NCBI GenBank assembly: GCA_001399805.1
Contig: LIHJ01000038.1
Span: 1-24,384 of the forward strand
Length of the DNA: 24,384 nt
Direction: 5' to 3'
From: Candidatus Bathyarchaeota archaeon BA1
Lineage (GTDB): Archaea; Thermoproteota; Bathyarchaeia; Bathyarchaeales; Bathyarchaeaceae
Position numbers and translations under genes: made by a program. Positions 7,996-15,187 of the stretch are shown here, piece after piece (within the stretch, counting starts at the first letter, position 1; each line of letters starts with the position of its first letter). Under the pieces are notes generated by a model that was not told the origin of the DNA, did not search any database, and saw only the letters and a list, made by a program, of their open reading frames with translations.

Positions 7996-8157
7996 ATGAT
8001 GGAAAGGTCAAGGTTGCGGCGGTTGCGGAAGCATCTCAGACCGGACCGAACGAGGTGGGGGCGCAGGATACCCTTTGTTCTGTTTGGCGCGCGCCCTTCC
8101 CTCCATGTTGTAAAGCCCGTTAACCTTAGCCCTGAATGGAGCCCAGTCCACACCTGA
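7996..8157 (+). pseudogene. Truncated post-terminase gene fused to a symporter-gene fragment
   Basis: GGGTGATG right after the large terminase stop is a strong ribosome-binding site for ATG 7996 or 7999, so another gene of the viral operon (often the portal gene in viruses) should start here. After about 11 basic codons the DNA turns into a fragment of the symporter gene at 12007: 8032-8084 matches 12216-12269 with one missing base and one mismatch, giving the residues DRTRTRWGRRIPFVLF with a frameshift ahead of them. The frame then runs on without meaning to TGA 8155. I read this as a recombination junction, not a functional gene. Confidence 0.6.
8032..8084 (+). repeat. 53-bp fragment of the symporter gene (copy of 12216-12269)
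   Basis: Aligned by eye: 52 of 54 positions are identical (one gap after CAGACCGGAC, one C/T difference). It encodes the diagnostic RTRWGRRIP loop of the GPH symporter. This is far closer than the other symporter remnant (9113-9766) is to the intact gene, so it stems from a separate, more recent event. Confidence 0.85.
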
Positions 8158-8322
8158 GAAAAGTTCCTTTAATCTATCGAGTATAACGACATCAACGAAG
8201 AAGGAGGTAGAAGGGCAACTATTTTTTGTTACATGCTGGCGCGCTATCCTGGAAGTTCAAGATATAGGAAGGAGGTATATTTATTATTCAGAAGAGCTAA
8301 CAATCATGGTTGGTGTGAAGCC
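8158..8322. other. Junction DNA with an unrecognised minus-strand coding trace
   Basis: On the minus strand, from about 8215 down to about 8090, a frame reads SFFVDVVILDRLKELFSGVD followed by WAPFRAKVNGLYNMEG, which has protein-like composition, then runs into the symporter fragment. It has no start or stop of its own and may be the piece of another gene caught in the same rearrangement. AGGAAGGAGGTATATTTATT (8268-8287) provides a TATA-like sequence for the following gene. Confidence 0.25.
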
Positions 8323-8622
8323 TTGTGGGAGTACGTGATAGGCGGTGCCACGATCTTCGGCTTAATAGTCGGCTTATTCTCGATATATAATGGGAGGGCT
8401 ACAAGGAAGCTGCTCGTCGAGGAGGAGAGGATGACCAGAGAACTGATAGCAAAGATGGATGAGAGGTTTGCTAAGATGGATGAGAGGTTCGGGCAACTGC
8501 TTAAGGAAAGCTCAGAGGGGCATGCGAAGATTTTAGAGGCTATAAGGGAGATCAGCTCCCGGTCAAAAAGGGAACGAGGGGGAAGATATCGGTCGAACTT
8601 TGTCCTCCGTACCGAGGGATGA
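8323..8622 (+). CDS. Small membrane-anchored coiled-coil protein, copy 2 (TTG start)
   Basis: About 99 residues. The start TTG 8323 gives (M)WEYVIGGATIFGLIVGLFS, aligned residue for residue with copy 1 at 5522, and GGTG at 8312-8315 is well placed. After one membrane segment and YNGRATRK come EEER and a longer coiled coil with a seven-residue duplication (KMDERFA, KMDERFG) and LLKESSEGHAKILEAIREI. The C-terminal 20 residues (basic, SKRERGGRYRSNF) have no counterpart in copy 1. The two genes bracket the terminase pair. No function is known to me; a sensor, scaffold or viral membrane protein are all possible. Confidence 0.62.
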   Translation: MWEYVIGGATIFGLIVGLFSIYNGRATRKLLVEEERMTRELIAKMDERFAKMDERFGQLLKESSEGHAKILEAIREISSRSKRERGGRYRSNFVLRTEG

Positions 8623-8672
8623 GCTAGTTCTTTGTTACATAATTGGTAAAGCGCGTACAAAGAGGTGGAAAT

Positions 8673-8873
8673 ATGAATTTTGAAGTCGACGCAACAGAAA
8701 GTCGGAGAGGAAGTCTCGTTTCTGAGCGTGGAGACGGATTGCCGTTAAACATATATTTCTTATGGTTTTTCCTCCTCTGTGCAAGATGCCACCCTAAGCG
8801 AGTTACTGTGAGGGATGGGAAGGTCGCAGAGGCATGCGTAAAACCCAGTCCGAGAAAGCGGGACGTGGGATGA
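8673..8873 (+). CDS. Possible small protein of unknown function
   Basis: A 66-residue frame from ATG 8673 with a strong ribosome-binding site (GAGGTGG, 8662-8668). It reads MNFEVDATESRRGSLVSERG, then a hydrophobic piece NIYFLWFFLLCARCHP, then a basic tail, ending at TGA 8871. Nothing in it is recognisable and no paralogue is in the window. It may be the 5' end of a gene whose remainder was lost, since degraded gene pieces begin 170 bases downstream. The Shine-Dalgarno site is the main support. Confidence 0.3.
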   Translation: MNFEVDATESRRGSLVSERGDGLPLNIYFLWFFLLCARCHPKRVTVRDGKVAEACVKPSPRKRDVG

Positions 8874-9045
8874 TGACGCAAGATAATCCCCTACAGTTTT
8901 AAGATGGGCTTCCCATGTACCTTTTTACGTGCCTGCCCCTAAACTTTAGATAGAGTGAAAGAGATCGATGAATTCCTTAGCTACCTTTTCTGGGGAATGT
9001 TCCTTACGAACTCTACAGCTGACTCCTTAGCGGTACTGTATTTCT

Positions 9046-9121
9046 CTCCTCGAAAAAGCGCTTTAAAGGTACATGGCACGATAAAAGTTTCCCCAGAAGC
9101 CGATCAAGGCAAATCTGATGA
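9046..9121 (-). pseudogene. PAP2 phosphatase 3'-end remnant A
   Basis: Read on the minus strand, this piece encodes IRFALIGFWG, then with one extra base removed TFIVPCTFKALF, matching the C-terminus of the intact phosphatase at 15186-16187 (IRFALIGFLGTFIVPCIFRT). Only about 25 codons remain, with a frameshift. It is joined head-on to the symporter remnant at about 9113-9121, where both parents share CTGATGAT, so the joint probably arose through this short homology. Confidence 0.7.
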
Positions 9122-9766
9122 TTTGCTATATGTGGAGCTGGCTCTCGGCTATGGTCCCATTTTTCACTAAGTATGTTATTGGCGCGGGTGAACAAGAGAT
9201 GGGGATCTTGTTTCTCGCCATGTTTATTACATCGATGGCCCTATACGCCCTCTGGAGGAAAGTTGTCATCCGCTACGGCTCGAAGCAGACGCTAATCATG
9301 GCTGTAACGCTATTTGTAGCGTTTCTGTTTCCCGTTCTGGTCGTTGGCAACTTTATGCAGGCACTCACGATGATGCTTTTCGCTGGAGCTGCAAACTCAG
9401 GGATAACCCTCACCAGAGAAGTTGTGCTCAGTGATGTGATAGATGAGGATGACATCAACACTGGCGTTAGGACGGAGGGCACCTACTTCGGGGTAAACGC
9501 ATTCATTGAAAGATTTGCAATGGTTATCGTCGGAGGTACAACGGCCTTAGCCTTAGGTTTAAGCGGGTATGTTCCAGGCTTAATAACACAGCCTCCATCT
9601 GCAGTTTTTGGAATTAGACTTGGCATGACGATGCTTCCGCTCGCAGCCCTTCTTGTTTTCCTCATCTCGCTAAAATATTATCCATAAGGTCGAGAGAGAG
9701 TCGCCGAAATGAAAAAAGGCTCTTGAAAAGCTTCACAGACAGAAGGCGGAGCGAATGAAAAATTAA
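9113..9766 (+). pseudogene. Remnant of a GPH-type sugar symporter (C-terminal half)
   Basis: Encodes the second half of a symporter like the intact one at 12007: MWSWLSAMVPF aligns with IWSLLSAMGPF, WRKVVIRYGSKQTL with WRKICIRYGTKKTL, NSGITLTREVVLSDVIDEDD with NSGVTLVREILMPDVIDEDQ. By eye about 45 % of residues agree. The N-terminal half is missing, a stop (TAA 9685-9687) interrupts where the relative has Leu, and after a further frameshift the tail is recognisable as LLEKLHRQKAERMKN up to TAA 9764. It is therefore dead or at most a half protein. Its position directly before a corrinoid/methyltransferase pair mirrors the intact copy. Confidence 0.85.
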
Positions 9767-9770
9767 TATA
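9763..9770 (+). promoter_or_regulatory. TATA-like box and Shine-Dalgarno of corrinoid gene 1
   Basis: TTAATATA lies 36 bases before ATG 9806; GGGAGGA at 9792-9798 is a strong ribosome-binding site. With the upstream symporter dead, this promoter may let the corrinoid/methyltransferase pair be transcribed on its own. Confidence 0.4.
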
Positions 9771-9805
9771 GAGACGATTTCATCTTAACTAGGGAGGAAA
9801 ACGAG

Positions 9806-10444
9806 ATGCCAAATCAAGTATATAAGTTTGCAATGGAATTGAAGCCATTTGAAGCCGAGGAAGAAATTAAACGACTTTTGTTAGCCCAAATAAGCGCTGA
9901 TGAAATTTTGGGGTCTCTGCAAAAAGCAATGATAGATGCCTGTGAAAAGTATCATGCGGGGGAGTTCGCCATTCCTCATCTCTGGGCCGTGGTGACAACT
10001 TTCAGCATGGGATATAAGCTCATTAAGGATAGAGTGAAAGGGGGAGAGAAAGGAAAAGTTTTGATGGGAACTCTTGGCTCCATGCATTACATTGGGAAAG
10101 ACATCATAAAGTTCTTATTCATGGCCAATGGGTTCGAGGTCCGCGATTTAGGCGAAAATTTATTGGCTGAGGATTATATAGATGGCATAAGAGAATTTAA
10201 CCCGGATGTAATTGGGGTGTCGATATTTCTTACAAACGCCATTCCCTCTCTTCGGGAGATTGTGGAGTTCATGAAGAAAAGTAGCCTTAGGGATAGAATG
10301 AAAATCATAATAGGCGGTGTACAAGCAAATTCCGAAGTTGCTAAAAAATTTGATGTCGATGGATGGGCTCGCGACCCTAAATCGGCTCTTAGCTTAGTAA
10401 ACACTTTGATGGATGAATTGAAAAAGGTGAAAAGACGTGGCTGA
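9806..10444 (+). CDS. Corrinoid (B12-binding) methyl-carrier protein, copy 1
   Basis: Carries a methyl group on a cobamide between methyltransferases (MtaC/MtbC-like layout, 212 residues). Residues about 12-80 form the helical methionine-synthase-like cap; about 83-208 the Rossmann-like B12 domain. The lower-ligand motif normally D-x-H-x-x-G reads S92-M-H94-Y-I-G97: the histidine that binds cobalt is kept, its aspartate partner is serine. The other B12-pocket motifs are visible as S139-I-F-L and I-I-G170-G171. The start ATG 9806 has GGGAGGA seven bases upstream. The stop overlaps the start of the methyltransferase gene, so both are made together. Its duplicate at 13427 is frameshifted. Confidence 0.88.
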   Translation: MPNQVYKFAMELKPFEAEEEIKRLLLAQISADEILGSLQKAMIDACEKYHAGEFAIPHLWAVVTTFSMGYKLIKDRVKGGEKGKVLMGTLGSMHYIGKDIIKFLFMANGFEVRDLGENLLAEDYIDGIREFNPDVIGVSIFLTNAIPSLREIVEFMKKSSLRDRMKIIIGGVQANSEVAKKFDVDGWARDPKSALSLVNTLMDELKKVKRRG

Positions 10445-11519
10445 AATGATGGGTTTGGAAAGAGCTCTCATATATCTACAAGGTGAAAAGCCAGATAAGA
10501 TGCCCATTTGGCATGAGTCAGTATATTTAGCTTGGAAATACTCCGGCGTTCCGAGTTTAAGGCAATACGTTTACAATCCTGAGGCAATAGTGCGAGGACA
10601 TATGAACTATGCTGAAAAATTCAAAGTCGACATAACAGGGGTGAACATCGATATTTGGTGGATGTATGAACCATTCGGCGCTCAAGTTGATATTCGGGAC
10701 CACATAATTCAGCCAAAAGCCCCTCCATGGCGTTATAGACCAGACCCAAACATTTATGAAAAAATAGAGTATCACGACCCTAAGGAGGGAGAGAGGGCTA
10801 AAATAATGTTTGAGGCATGGGAGACCGCCCATAGAAAATATGGGAATAAAATTCTCATAAGACAGGGATGGTTTGGGCCCATAGCGATGCTTGGCTTAAC
10901 GTTTGGAATGCCGGAATTAATGAGGGACGTTGTGGTTTTTCCAGAAGTGATAGGGGCAATAGAGAAAGCTGTGAGGGATGTTTTATTGGATTGGGCCGTT
11001 GATTTTGCGAAGGCAATGATCGAGGCAATGAAGCCCAATGTCACCAATTTCTGCATGTGTTTAAGCGGATATGATAAATCGATGGTCGGCAGGGATTTAG
11101 AGGAATATGTAAGTAAATTCGATTTAGAATATTTAAAAAAGGTAAGAGAATACATAGGCAAAGATGTTCCTATCACGACTCATATTTGCAGCTACGATCC
11201 AGACCTGGATTTCATATACGAAAAATTTGGAAAATACATAAATGAGCTTCAATTTTACGCTCCCGGATCAACCTATCCCTTAGAGGAGGCTGTCAGAAAG
11301 TTCGGCGATAAGATACCAATTTGTGCTGGGATAGACCACCTTGGCACCTTATTTGCTGGCACCCCAGTTGATGTTGAAAGAATGGTGAAACGCTCCATTG
11401 AGCTGGGCAAACAATGCATTAGCTTCGCCTTGGGTCCAGGTTGCGGTCTTGGTTATGGTACGCCAGAAGAAAATATTTGGATGGTAACGGAAGCTAGAGA
11501 TAAATATGGGGTATATTGA
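10437..11519 (+). CDS. UroD-family corrinoid methyltransferase, copy 1
   Basis: A TIM-barrel methyltransferase of the uroporphyrinogen-decarboxylase superfamily (relatives: MtaA, MtbA and several O-demethylases), 360 residues. A zinc site of the MtaA kind is visible: H249-I-C251 (TTHICS) and C336 (ALGPGCGLG). With the overlapping corrinoid gene it should move a methyl group onto or off the corrinoid; which direction and which substrate cannot be read. The start GTG 10437 is supported by AGGTGA at 10425-10430 and by overlap with the upstream stop. The N-terminus (MMGLERALIYLQGEKPDKMP) is typical. It is intact, unlike the duplicate at 14084-15152. Haem synthesis is unlikely given the corrinoid partner and the zinc motif. 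Confidence 0.85.
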   Translation: MAEMMGLERALIYLQGEKPDKMPIWHESVYLAWKYSGVPSLRQYVYNPEAIVRGHMNYAEKFKVDITGVNIDIWWMYEPFGAQVDIRDHIIQPKAPPWRYRPDPNIYEKIEYHDPKEGERAKIMFEAWETAHRKYGNKILIRQGWFGPIAMLGLTFGMPELMRDVVVFPEVIGAIEKAVRDVLLDWAVDFAKAMIEAMKPNVTNFCMCLSGYDKSMVGRDLEEYVSKFDLEYLKKVREYIGKDVPITTHICSYDPDLDFIYEKFGKYINELQFYAPGSTYPLEEAVRKFGDKIPICAGIDHLGTLFAGTPVDVERMVKRSIELGKQCISFALGPGCGLGYGTPEENIWMVTEARDKYGVY

Positions 11520-11783
11520 CATTTAAAGGGTTCAAATTCTGCGTAAGCATCGTCGCCGTTAATCTACCTTCCTTAAAAATTTAGGACTCATCGTTGAAGA
11601 GACCTTAGAGACCATATATTCATGAGCCAGGTCTGCGTGCTGGGTATCTGTTCAGTGTTAGAAGTAAAACGTCAGTGTGGGGGTCTTTGTTAAGGCACCT
11701 TATGATTCCTAGTAAACAATGAAAATGAAATCCTTTCAGATAGTGAAGAAAAGTTGTAAGTAAAAAGGAATGATGACCTGGCT
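11520..11783. other. Intergenic region, nothing recognised
   Basis: About 260 bases after the methyltransferase gene with stops in all frames and no hairpin that stands out. It separates copy 1 of the cassette from the phosphatase remnant; in copy 2 the same gap is only 33 bases. Confidence 0.4.
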
Positions 11784-11985
11784 TTATCCCTGCTTACCAA
11801 AAAGTGCTCTAAAGATACATGACACGATAAAAGTTCCTCCGAAGCTGATCAAGGCAAATCTGATGAAGCGTAACCAGATTTCTCCGCGTAAGGCCTGTCC
11901 GAGAAAAATCTGCATCCTGAAAATCAGAAGTAGACCGATTGCTACTTTAGCTACTTGCTTCTCAAAAGAATATTTTATAAGTTAA
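11784..11985 (-). pseudogene. PAP2 phosphatase 3'-end remnant B
   Basis: On the minus strand about 65 codons remain open and end at the original-type stop (TAA at 11786-11784): KQVAKVAIGLLLIFRMQIFL, GQALRGEIWLRFIRFALI, GGTFIVSCIFRALFGKQG. This matches the last 60 residues of the intact phosphatase (KVAIGLFLVFLMQMFLGWVL and onward) at roughly three residues in four. All catalytic motifs lie in the missing part and a stop precedes the fragment, so no function is expected. The end of the fragment overlaps the promoter of the symporter gene. Confidence 0.8.
11973..11981 (+). promoter_or_regulatory. TATA-like box of the symporter-corrinoid-methyltransferase operon
   Basis: TTTTATAAG ends 26 bases before ATG 12007, which would give a transcript with almost no leader. 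No clear Shine-Dalgarno site is present ahead of this ATG (GTAGGGTTTGG), consistent with leaderless or near-leaderless translation. Confidence 0.45.
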
Positions 11986-12006
11986 TAACTAAAATGTAGG
12001 GTTTGG

Positions 12007-13425
12007 ATGTCTATGATAGGCAGGTTGAGAGGTAGACCTGGAAAAATAGCTTATGGCTTTGGCAATCTTGGCACAGCGCTTATCTTCCATTCAATAGGTT
12101 CATTTTTGATATATTTTTACATTAATGAGGTTCGTCTCGATCCCGCCTTGGTCGGACTTGGGTTTTTGATCTCCTATGGAATCTGGAATTCCATAAACGA
12201 CCCGATCGCTGGATACATCTCAGACCGGACTCGAACGAGGTGGGGGCGCAGGATACCTTTTGTTCTGTTCTGTACGCCATTGATGATGTTATTTTTTATT
12301 CTATTGTGGTCTCCGCCAGTTGGGGGTGTGCCCTTGCCTACGCCTTACAACATTTGGATATTTCTCTATTTCATCGTCATTGTAGGAATTTTCGAGCTCG
12401 TGTATACTTTCGTCGGTGTTGGGTGGGGCGCGCTGTTCCCGGAGATGTTTCAGGATCTTAAAGAAAGAACCGAGGTATCCATTTATAGACAAGTCGCCGC
12501 AATGATCGGGAGCATGGTAGGCTTCGTTCTAACGCCGCTAATTATAGCCTCTCTTACCGGAAGATTGGGCACTTTCAGCGGGTGGACATTGACGGGAGTA
12601 GCCCTAGGTTGCATTGGGGGTTGCGCCTACTTGACATCCCTGCTCGGAAGCAGGGAGCGGAGGGAGTTCAGCGTGGCGGGGACGTTGCCAATCAAAACAG
12701 CGTTTAAAGTTACCCTTACAAATAGATCCTTCCTCACCGCTGCCTTCTGCGTTTTAATGATCAGCTGGATTTGGAGTCTGCTTTCGGCGATGGGCCCCTT
12801 TTTGGTTGTGTATATGCTTGGAGGGGCCCTCGCTGATGTTGCCCTTGTGAGTTCTCCTATTTTCTTCATGGGAATACTCTTCTACCCGCAATGGAGAAAG
12901 ATTTGCATCCGCTACGGTACGAAGAAGACACTCATCATTGCTACATTCTTATCGGCCTTATTTCTTTTACCCCTTTTATTGGTAGCAGATACCATTTTGA
13001 AAGCGACCTTGATGATGCTTTTCTATGGGTTCGCGAACTCTGGGGTAACTCTCGTGAGGGAGATCCTGATGCCCGATGTGATAGATGAGGACCAAATTAA
13101 GACAGGCTTTAGGAGGGAGGGCATATATCTGGGAGTGGGCACGTTCGTAGATAGGTTCGCGCTAGCACTCACTGGTGCCAGTACCGTTCTCGTCTTTAGC
13201 TTAACTGGTTTTGTCCCTGGGGTTCCCCAGCCCTCACATGTTATCTTGGGCATGAGACTCGCAACCGCTATGATTCTCATAGTGGCCCTGCTCGGGTTTT
13301 TAGTTTCAATGAAATACTACCCCCTAGGGGCTGAGAAAGTTGTTGAGATAAGGAGGATGCTTGAAAAGCTCCATGGGGAGAGAGCCGAGCGACTAAAATT
13401 GGTTGCCGAAAAGAGGGAAGGGTAA
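12007..13425 (+). CDS. GPH-family (glycoside/pentoside/hexuronide) cation symporter
   Basis: A 472-residue carrier of the major facilitator superfamily with about 12 membrane helices. The cation- and sugar-site region of the GPH (MelB-like) family is clear: N64-D65-P66 (SINDPIAGYISDRTRTRWG) and the following loop RWGRRIP (78-84). The C-terminal half carries the family signatures WRKICIRYGTKK and DVIDEDQ. It should import a glycoside, pentose or hexuronide with H+ or Na+. Its stop is one base from the ATG of the corrinoid gene, so transport and methyl transfer are probably one operon; that suggests an O-methylated sugar or glycoside as cargo. A half copy lies at 9113-9766 and a 53-bp copy at 8032. 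Confidence 0.88.
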   Translation: MSMIGRLRGRPGKIAYGFGNLGTALIFHSIGSFLIYFYINEVRLDPALVGLGFLISYGIWNSINDPIAGYISDRTRTRWGRRIPFVLFCTPLMMLFFILLWSPPVGGVPLPTPYNIWIFLYFIVIVGIFELVYTFVGVGWGALFPEMFQDLKERTEVSIYRQVAAMIGSMVGFVLTPLIIASLTGRLGTFSGWTLTGVALGCIGGCAYLTSLLGSRERREFSVAGTLPIKTAFKVTLTNRSFLTAAFCVLMISWIWSLLSAMGPFLVVYMLGGALADVALVSSPIFFMGILFYPQWRKICIRYGTKKTLIIATFLSALFLLPLLLVADTILKATLMMLFYGFANSGVTLVREILMPDVIDEDQIKTGFRREGIYLGVGTFVDRFALALTGASTVLVFSLTGFVPGVPQPSHVILGMRLATAMILIVALLGFLVSMKYYPLGAEKVVEIRRMLEKLHGERAERLKLVAEKREG

Positions 13426-13426
13426 A

Positions 13427-14078
13427 ATGGTAACAGAGGAGATCTTAGAGAGAAAAATCGAGGAGCATTTGAAAAGTATATTTAAATATTTTTTAGGCTT
13501 TAAGTTTTTCGAGACGAAGGGAGAAATAAAGCAAGCCTTGGAGGCTGGGGTGCCTAGTAATGAAATAATAAGAACCCTTTTGAGAGCGTTTCATGAGGCT
13601 GTTGAGAAATACGAGAAAGGTGAATACTGCATTGCTCATCTAACAGCTTCCTCCTCCATCTTTGAGACAGGATACAATTTAGTAAGATCGGAGATTAAAC
13701 CTAAGGGTAAGGTCATCATAGGCACGCTAGGGTCTTCACATTATCTCGGAAAGGATATCGTGAGGTTGCTACTTGTGGCGGATGGATTTGAAGTTGTCGA
13801 TTTGGGAGAAATAGTCTTCCTGAAGATGTTATAAGGGCCATTGAAAGGGAAAGGCCTGACATTGTGGGTCTATCCGTCCTCATTATAGCATGCCTCCCGT
13901 TGCAGAAGGAAGTTATAAGATTACTCAAAGAGAAAAGTCTAAGGCAAAAAGTGAAGGTCATGGTGGAGCCGTAACCTCTCAAAGGTGGGCATCGGAAATA
14001 GGGGCGGACGGTTGGGCTCCAAATGGTCCACTCGCCGTTAAGGAAGCAAATAGATTGTTGGAGGAGCTTAGGAGGTAA
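13427..14078 (+). pseudogene. Corrinoid methyl-carrier protein, copy 2 (two frameshifts)
   Basis: Duplicate of the gene at 9806. The ATG 13427 lies one base after the symporter stop. The frame codes for the helical cap and the B12 motif S-S-H-Y-L-G (again Ser for Asp), then shifts near 13817 (after VVDLGEIV; one base missing before PEDVIRAIERERPDIVGLSV) and again near 13963 (after VKVMV; GGAVTSQRWASEIGADGW follows in the third frame). Read through the shifts, the whole protein to TAA 14076-14078 aligns with copy 1 and with the protein at 22614. Both shifts are losses of one base. No other damage is seen, so it is either a very young pseudogene or a sequence with base-calling errors. Confidence 0.8.
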
Positions 14079-14083
14079 GGTAA

Positions 14084-15152
14084 ATGGTCAGGATGACCGG
14101 ATTAGAAAGGGCTTTATGCTATTTAAGGGGGAAAAACCAGATAAAATACCCATCTGGCATCAATCTGTCGACCTCTCCCGAGCACTTGCGGGTGTTTCGA
14201 TGCGTGAATTCATCTTTGACGCGAGGAAAATAGCTTTCGGACACATAAGATATGTGGAAAATTACAAGGTTGACATCTCCGGCGTAGGTACAGACATGTG
14301 GTGGATGCTCGAACCCTATGGAGTTGAAGTCGAGGTCACTGATTATCTAATTTATCCGAAGAAAACTCTTGCAAGCCGCAAAGAGCCAAACCCGGCGATA
14401 TATGATGAACTTGAATACCGCGATCCATTTGAAGGTAGAAGGGCTAAAATTGTGCTGGAGGCTTGCGGAATTGTTTCCAAGGAAATCGGCGATAAGATAT
14501 TACTAAGGCATGGATGGTATGGACCCCTTGCGAACCTTGCCCTCGTGGTTGCGTAAAAGAAGCCTTTAGGGACGTTATACTCTTCCCGGATGCTGTCTTT
14601 AAGGCCGCAAAGAGGGTTTTCTTGGACTGGACGGTGGACTTTGTCACGGGCTTTTGTGAGGGCATGAAACCCAACGTAACGAATATTTGCTGGGCTATGA
14701 CCACTTTCGATAGGGAACCGCTTCCAAAAGAATTCATGAATGAGGCTGCAAAACTCGAATTAGAAGCCTTCAAAAGGATAAGAGATAACTTAGGCCATGA
14801 CTTACCTGTTACGACACATCTTTGTAGCCCAAGGCCAAATCTGGATTTCGTGGTAGAGGAATTCGGCGAGCATATAAATGAACTTCAATATTGGCGGCCC
14901 GGATCGGATTATCCGCTAGAGGAGGCTGTAAGAAAGTTCGGCGATAGATTCCCGATCATGGCGGGCATAGATCACACCAAAACTATGCTGATGGGCACAC
15001 CTAATGAAGTTGAGGTGATGGTTAAGAGATCCATATGCATAGCTAAAGGTCGATGCAGCTTTGCTCTTGGACCCGGGTGCGAACTTGGTTTAAACACACC
15101 CGAGGAAAACATTTTAGCGCTTGTAAAAGCAAGGGGCAAATACGGATCCTAG
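14084..15152 (+). pseudogene. UroD-family corrinoid methyltransferase, copy 2 (two frameshifts)
   Basis: Duplicate of the gene at 10437. Read from ATG 14084 (GGAGGTAAGG upstream) it gives MVRMTGLERALCYLRG, then a base is missing in a G run near 14126 (GEKPDKIPIWHQSVDL continues in the next frame), and another near 14548 (LANLALV, then VKEAFRDVILFP in the third frame). The zinc motif H-L-C (TTHLCS) and the later Cys (ALGPGCELG) are intact, as is the C-terminus to TAG 15150-15152. The last 110 residues agree with copy 1 at roughly 60 % by eye. With no stop other than those caused by the shifts, loss must be recent, or the indels are sequencing errors. Confidence 0.8.
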
Positions 15153-15171
15153 ATATAAAGAAAACAAAAGG

Positions 15172-15187
15172 AAGCTGAGCACAGCTT
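15172..15187. terminator. Hairpin between convergent genes
   Basis: AAGCTG (15172-15177) and CAGCTT (15182-15187) pair perfectly around AGCA, between the methyltransferase end (15152) and the convergent phosphatase stop (15186). No T run follows on the plus strand. It may slow both converging transcripts; weak support. Confidence 0.3.

Noticed and set aside
10437..11519. UroD-type genes as uroporphyrinogen decarboxylases of haem synthesis
   Set aside because: They overlap corrinoid-protein genes and two of the three copies have an H-x-C...C zinc motif; no other haem gene is near.
11770..11985. Plus-strand open frame of 71 codons upstream of the symporter
   Set aside because: It is the mirror of the phosphatase remnant, whose minus-strand reading matches a known protein.
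14023..14556. The middle frame of methyltransferase copy 2 as a separate gene
   Set aside because: Its first codons match nothing; the family N-terminus lies in another frame starting at ATG 14084, so this is one gene split by frameshifts.
13800..14560. Programmed ribosomal frameshifting
   Set aside because: Four shifts in two genes at unrelated sequences, without shared slippery sites or a need for two products, fit deletions or sequencing errors better.
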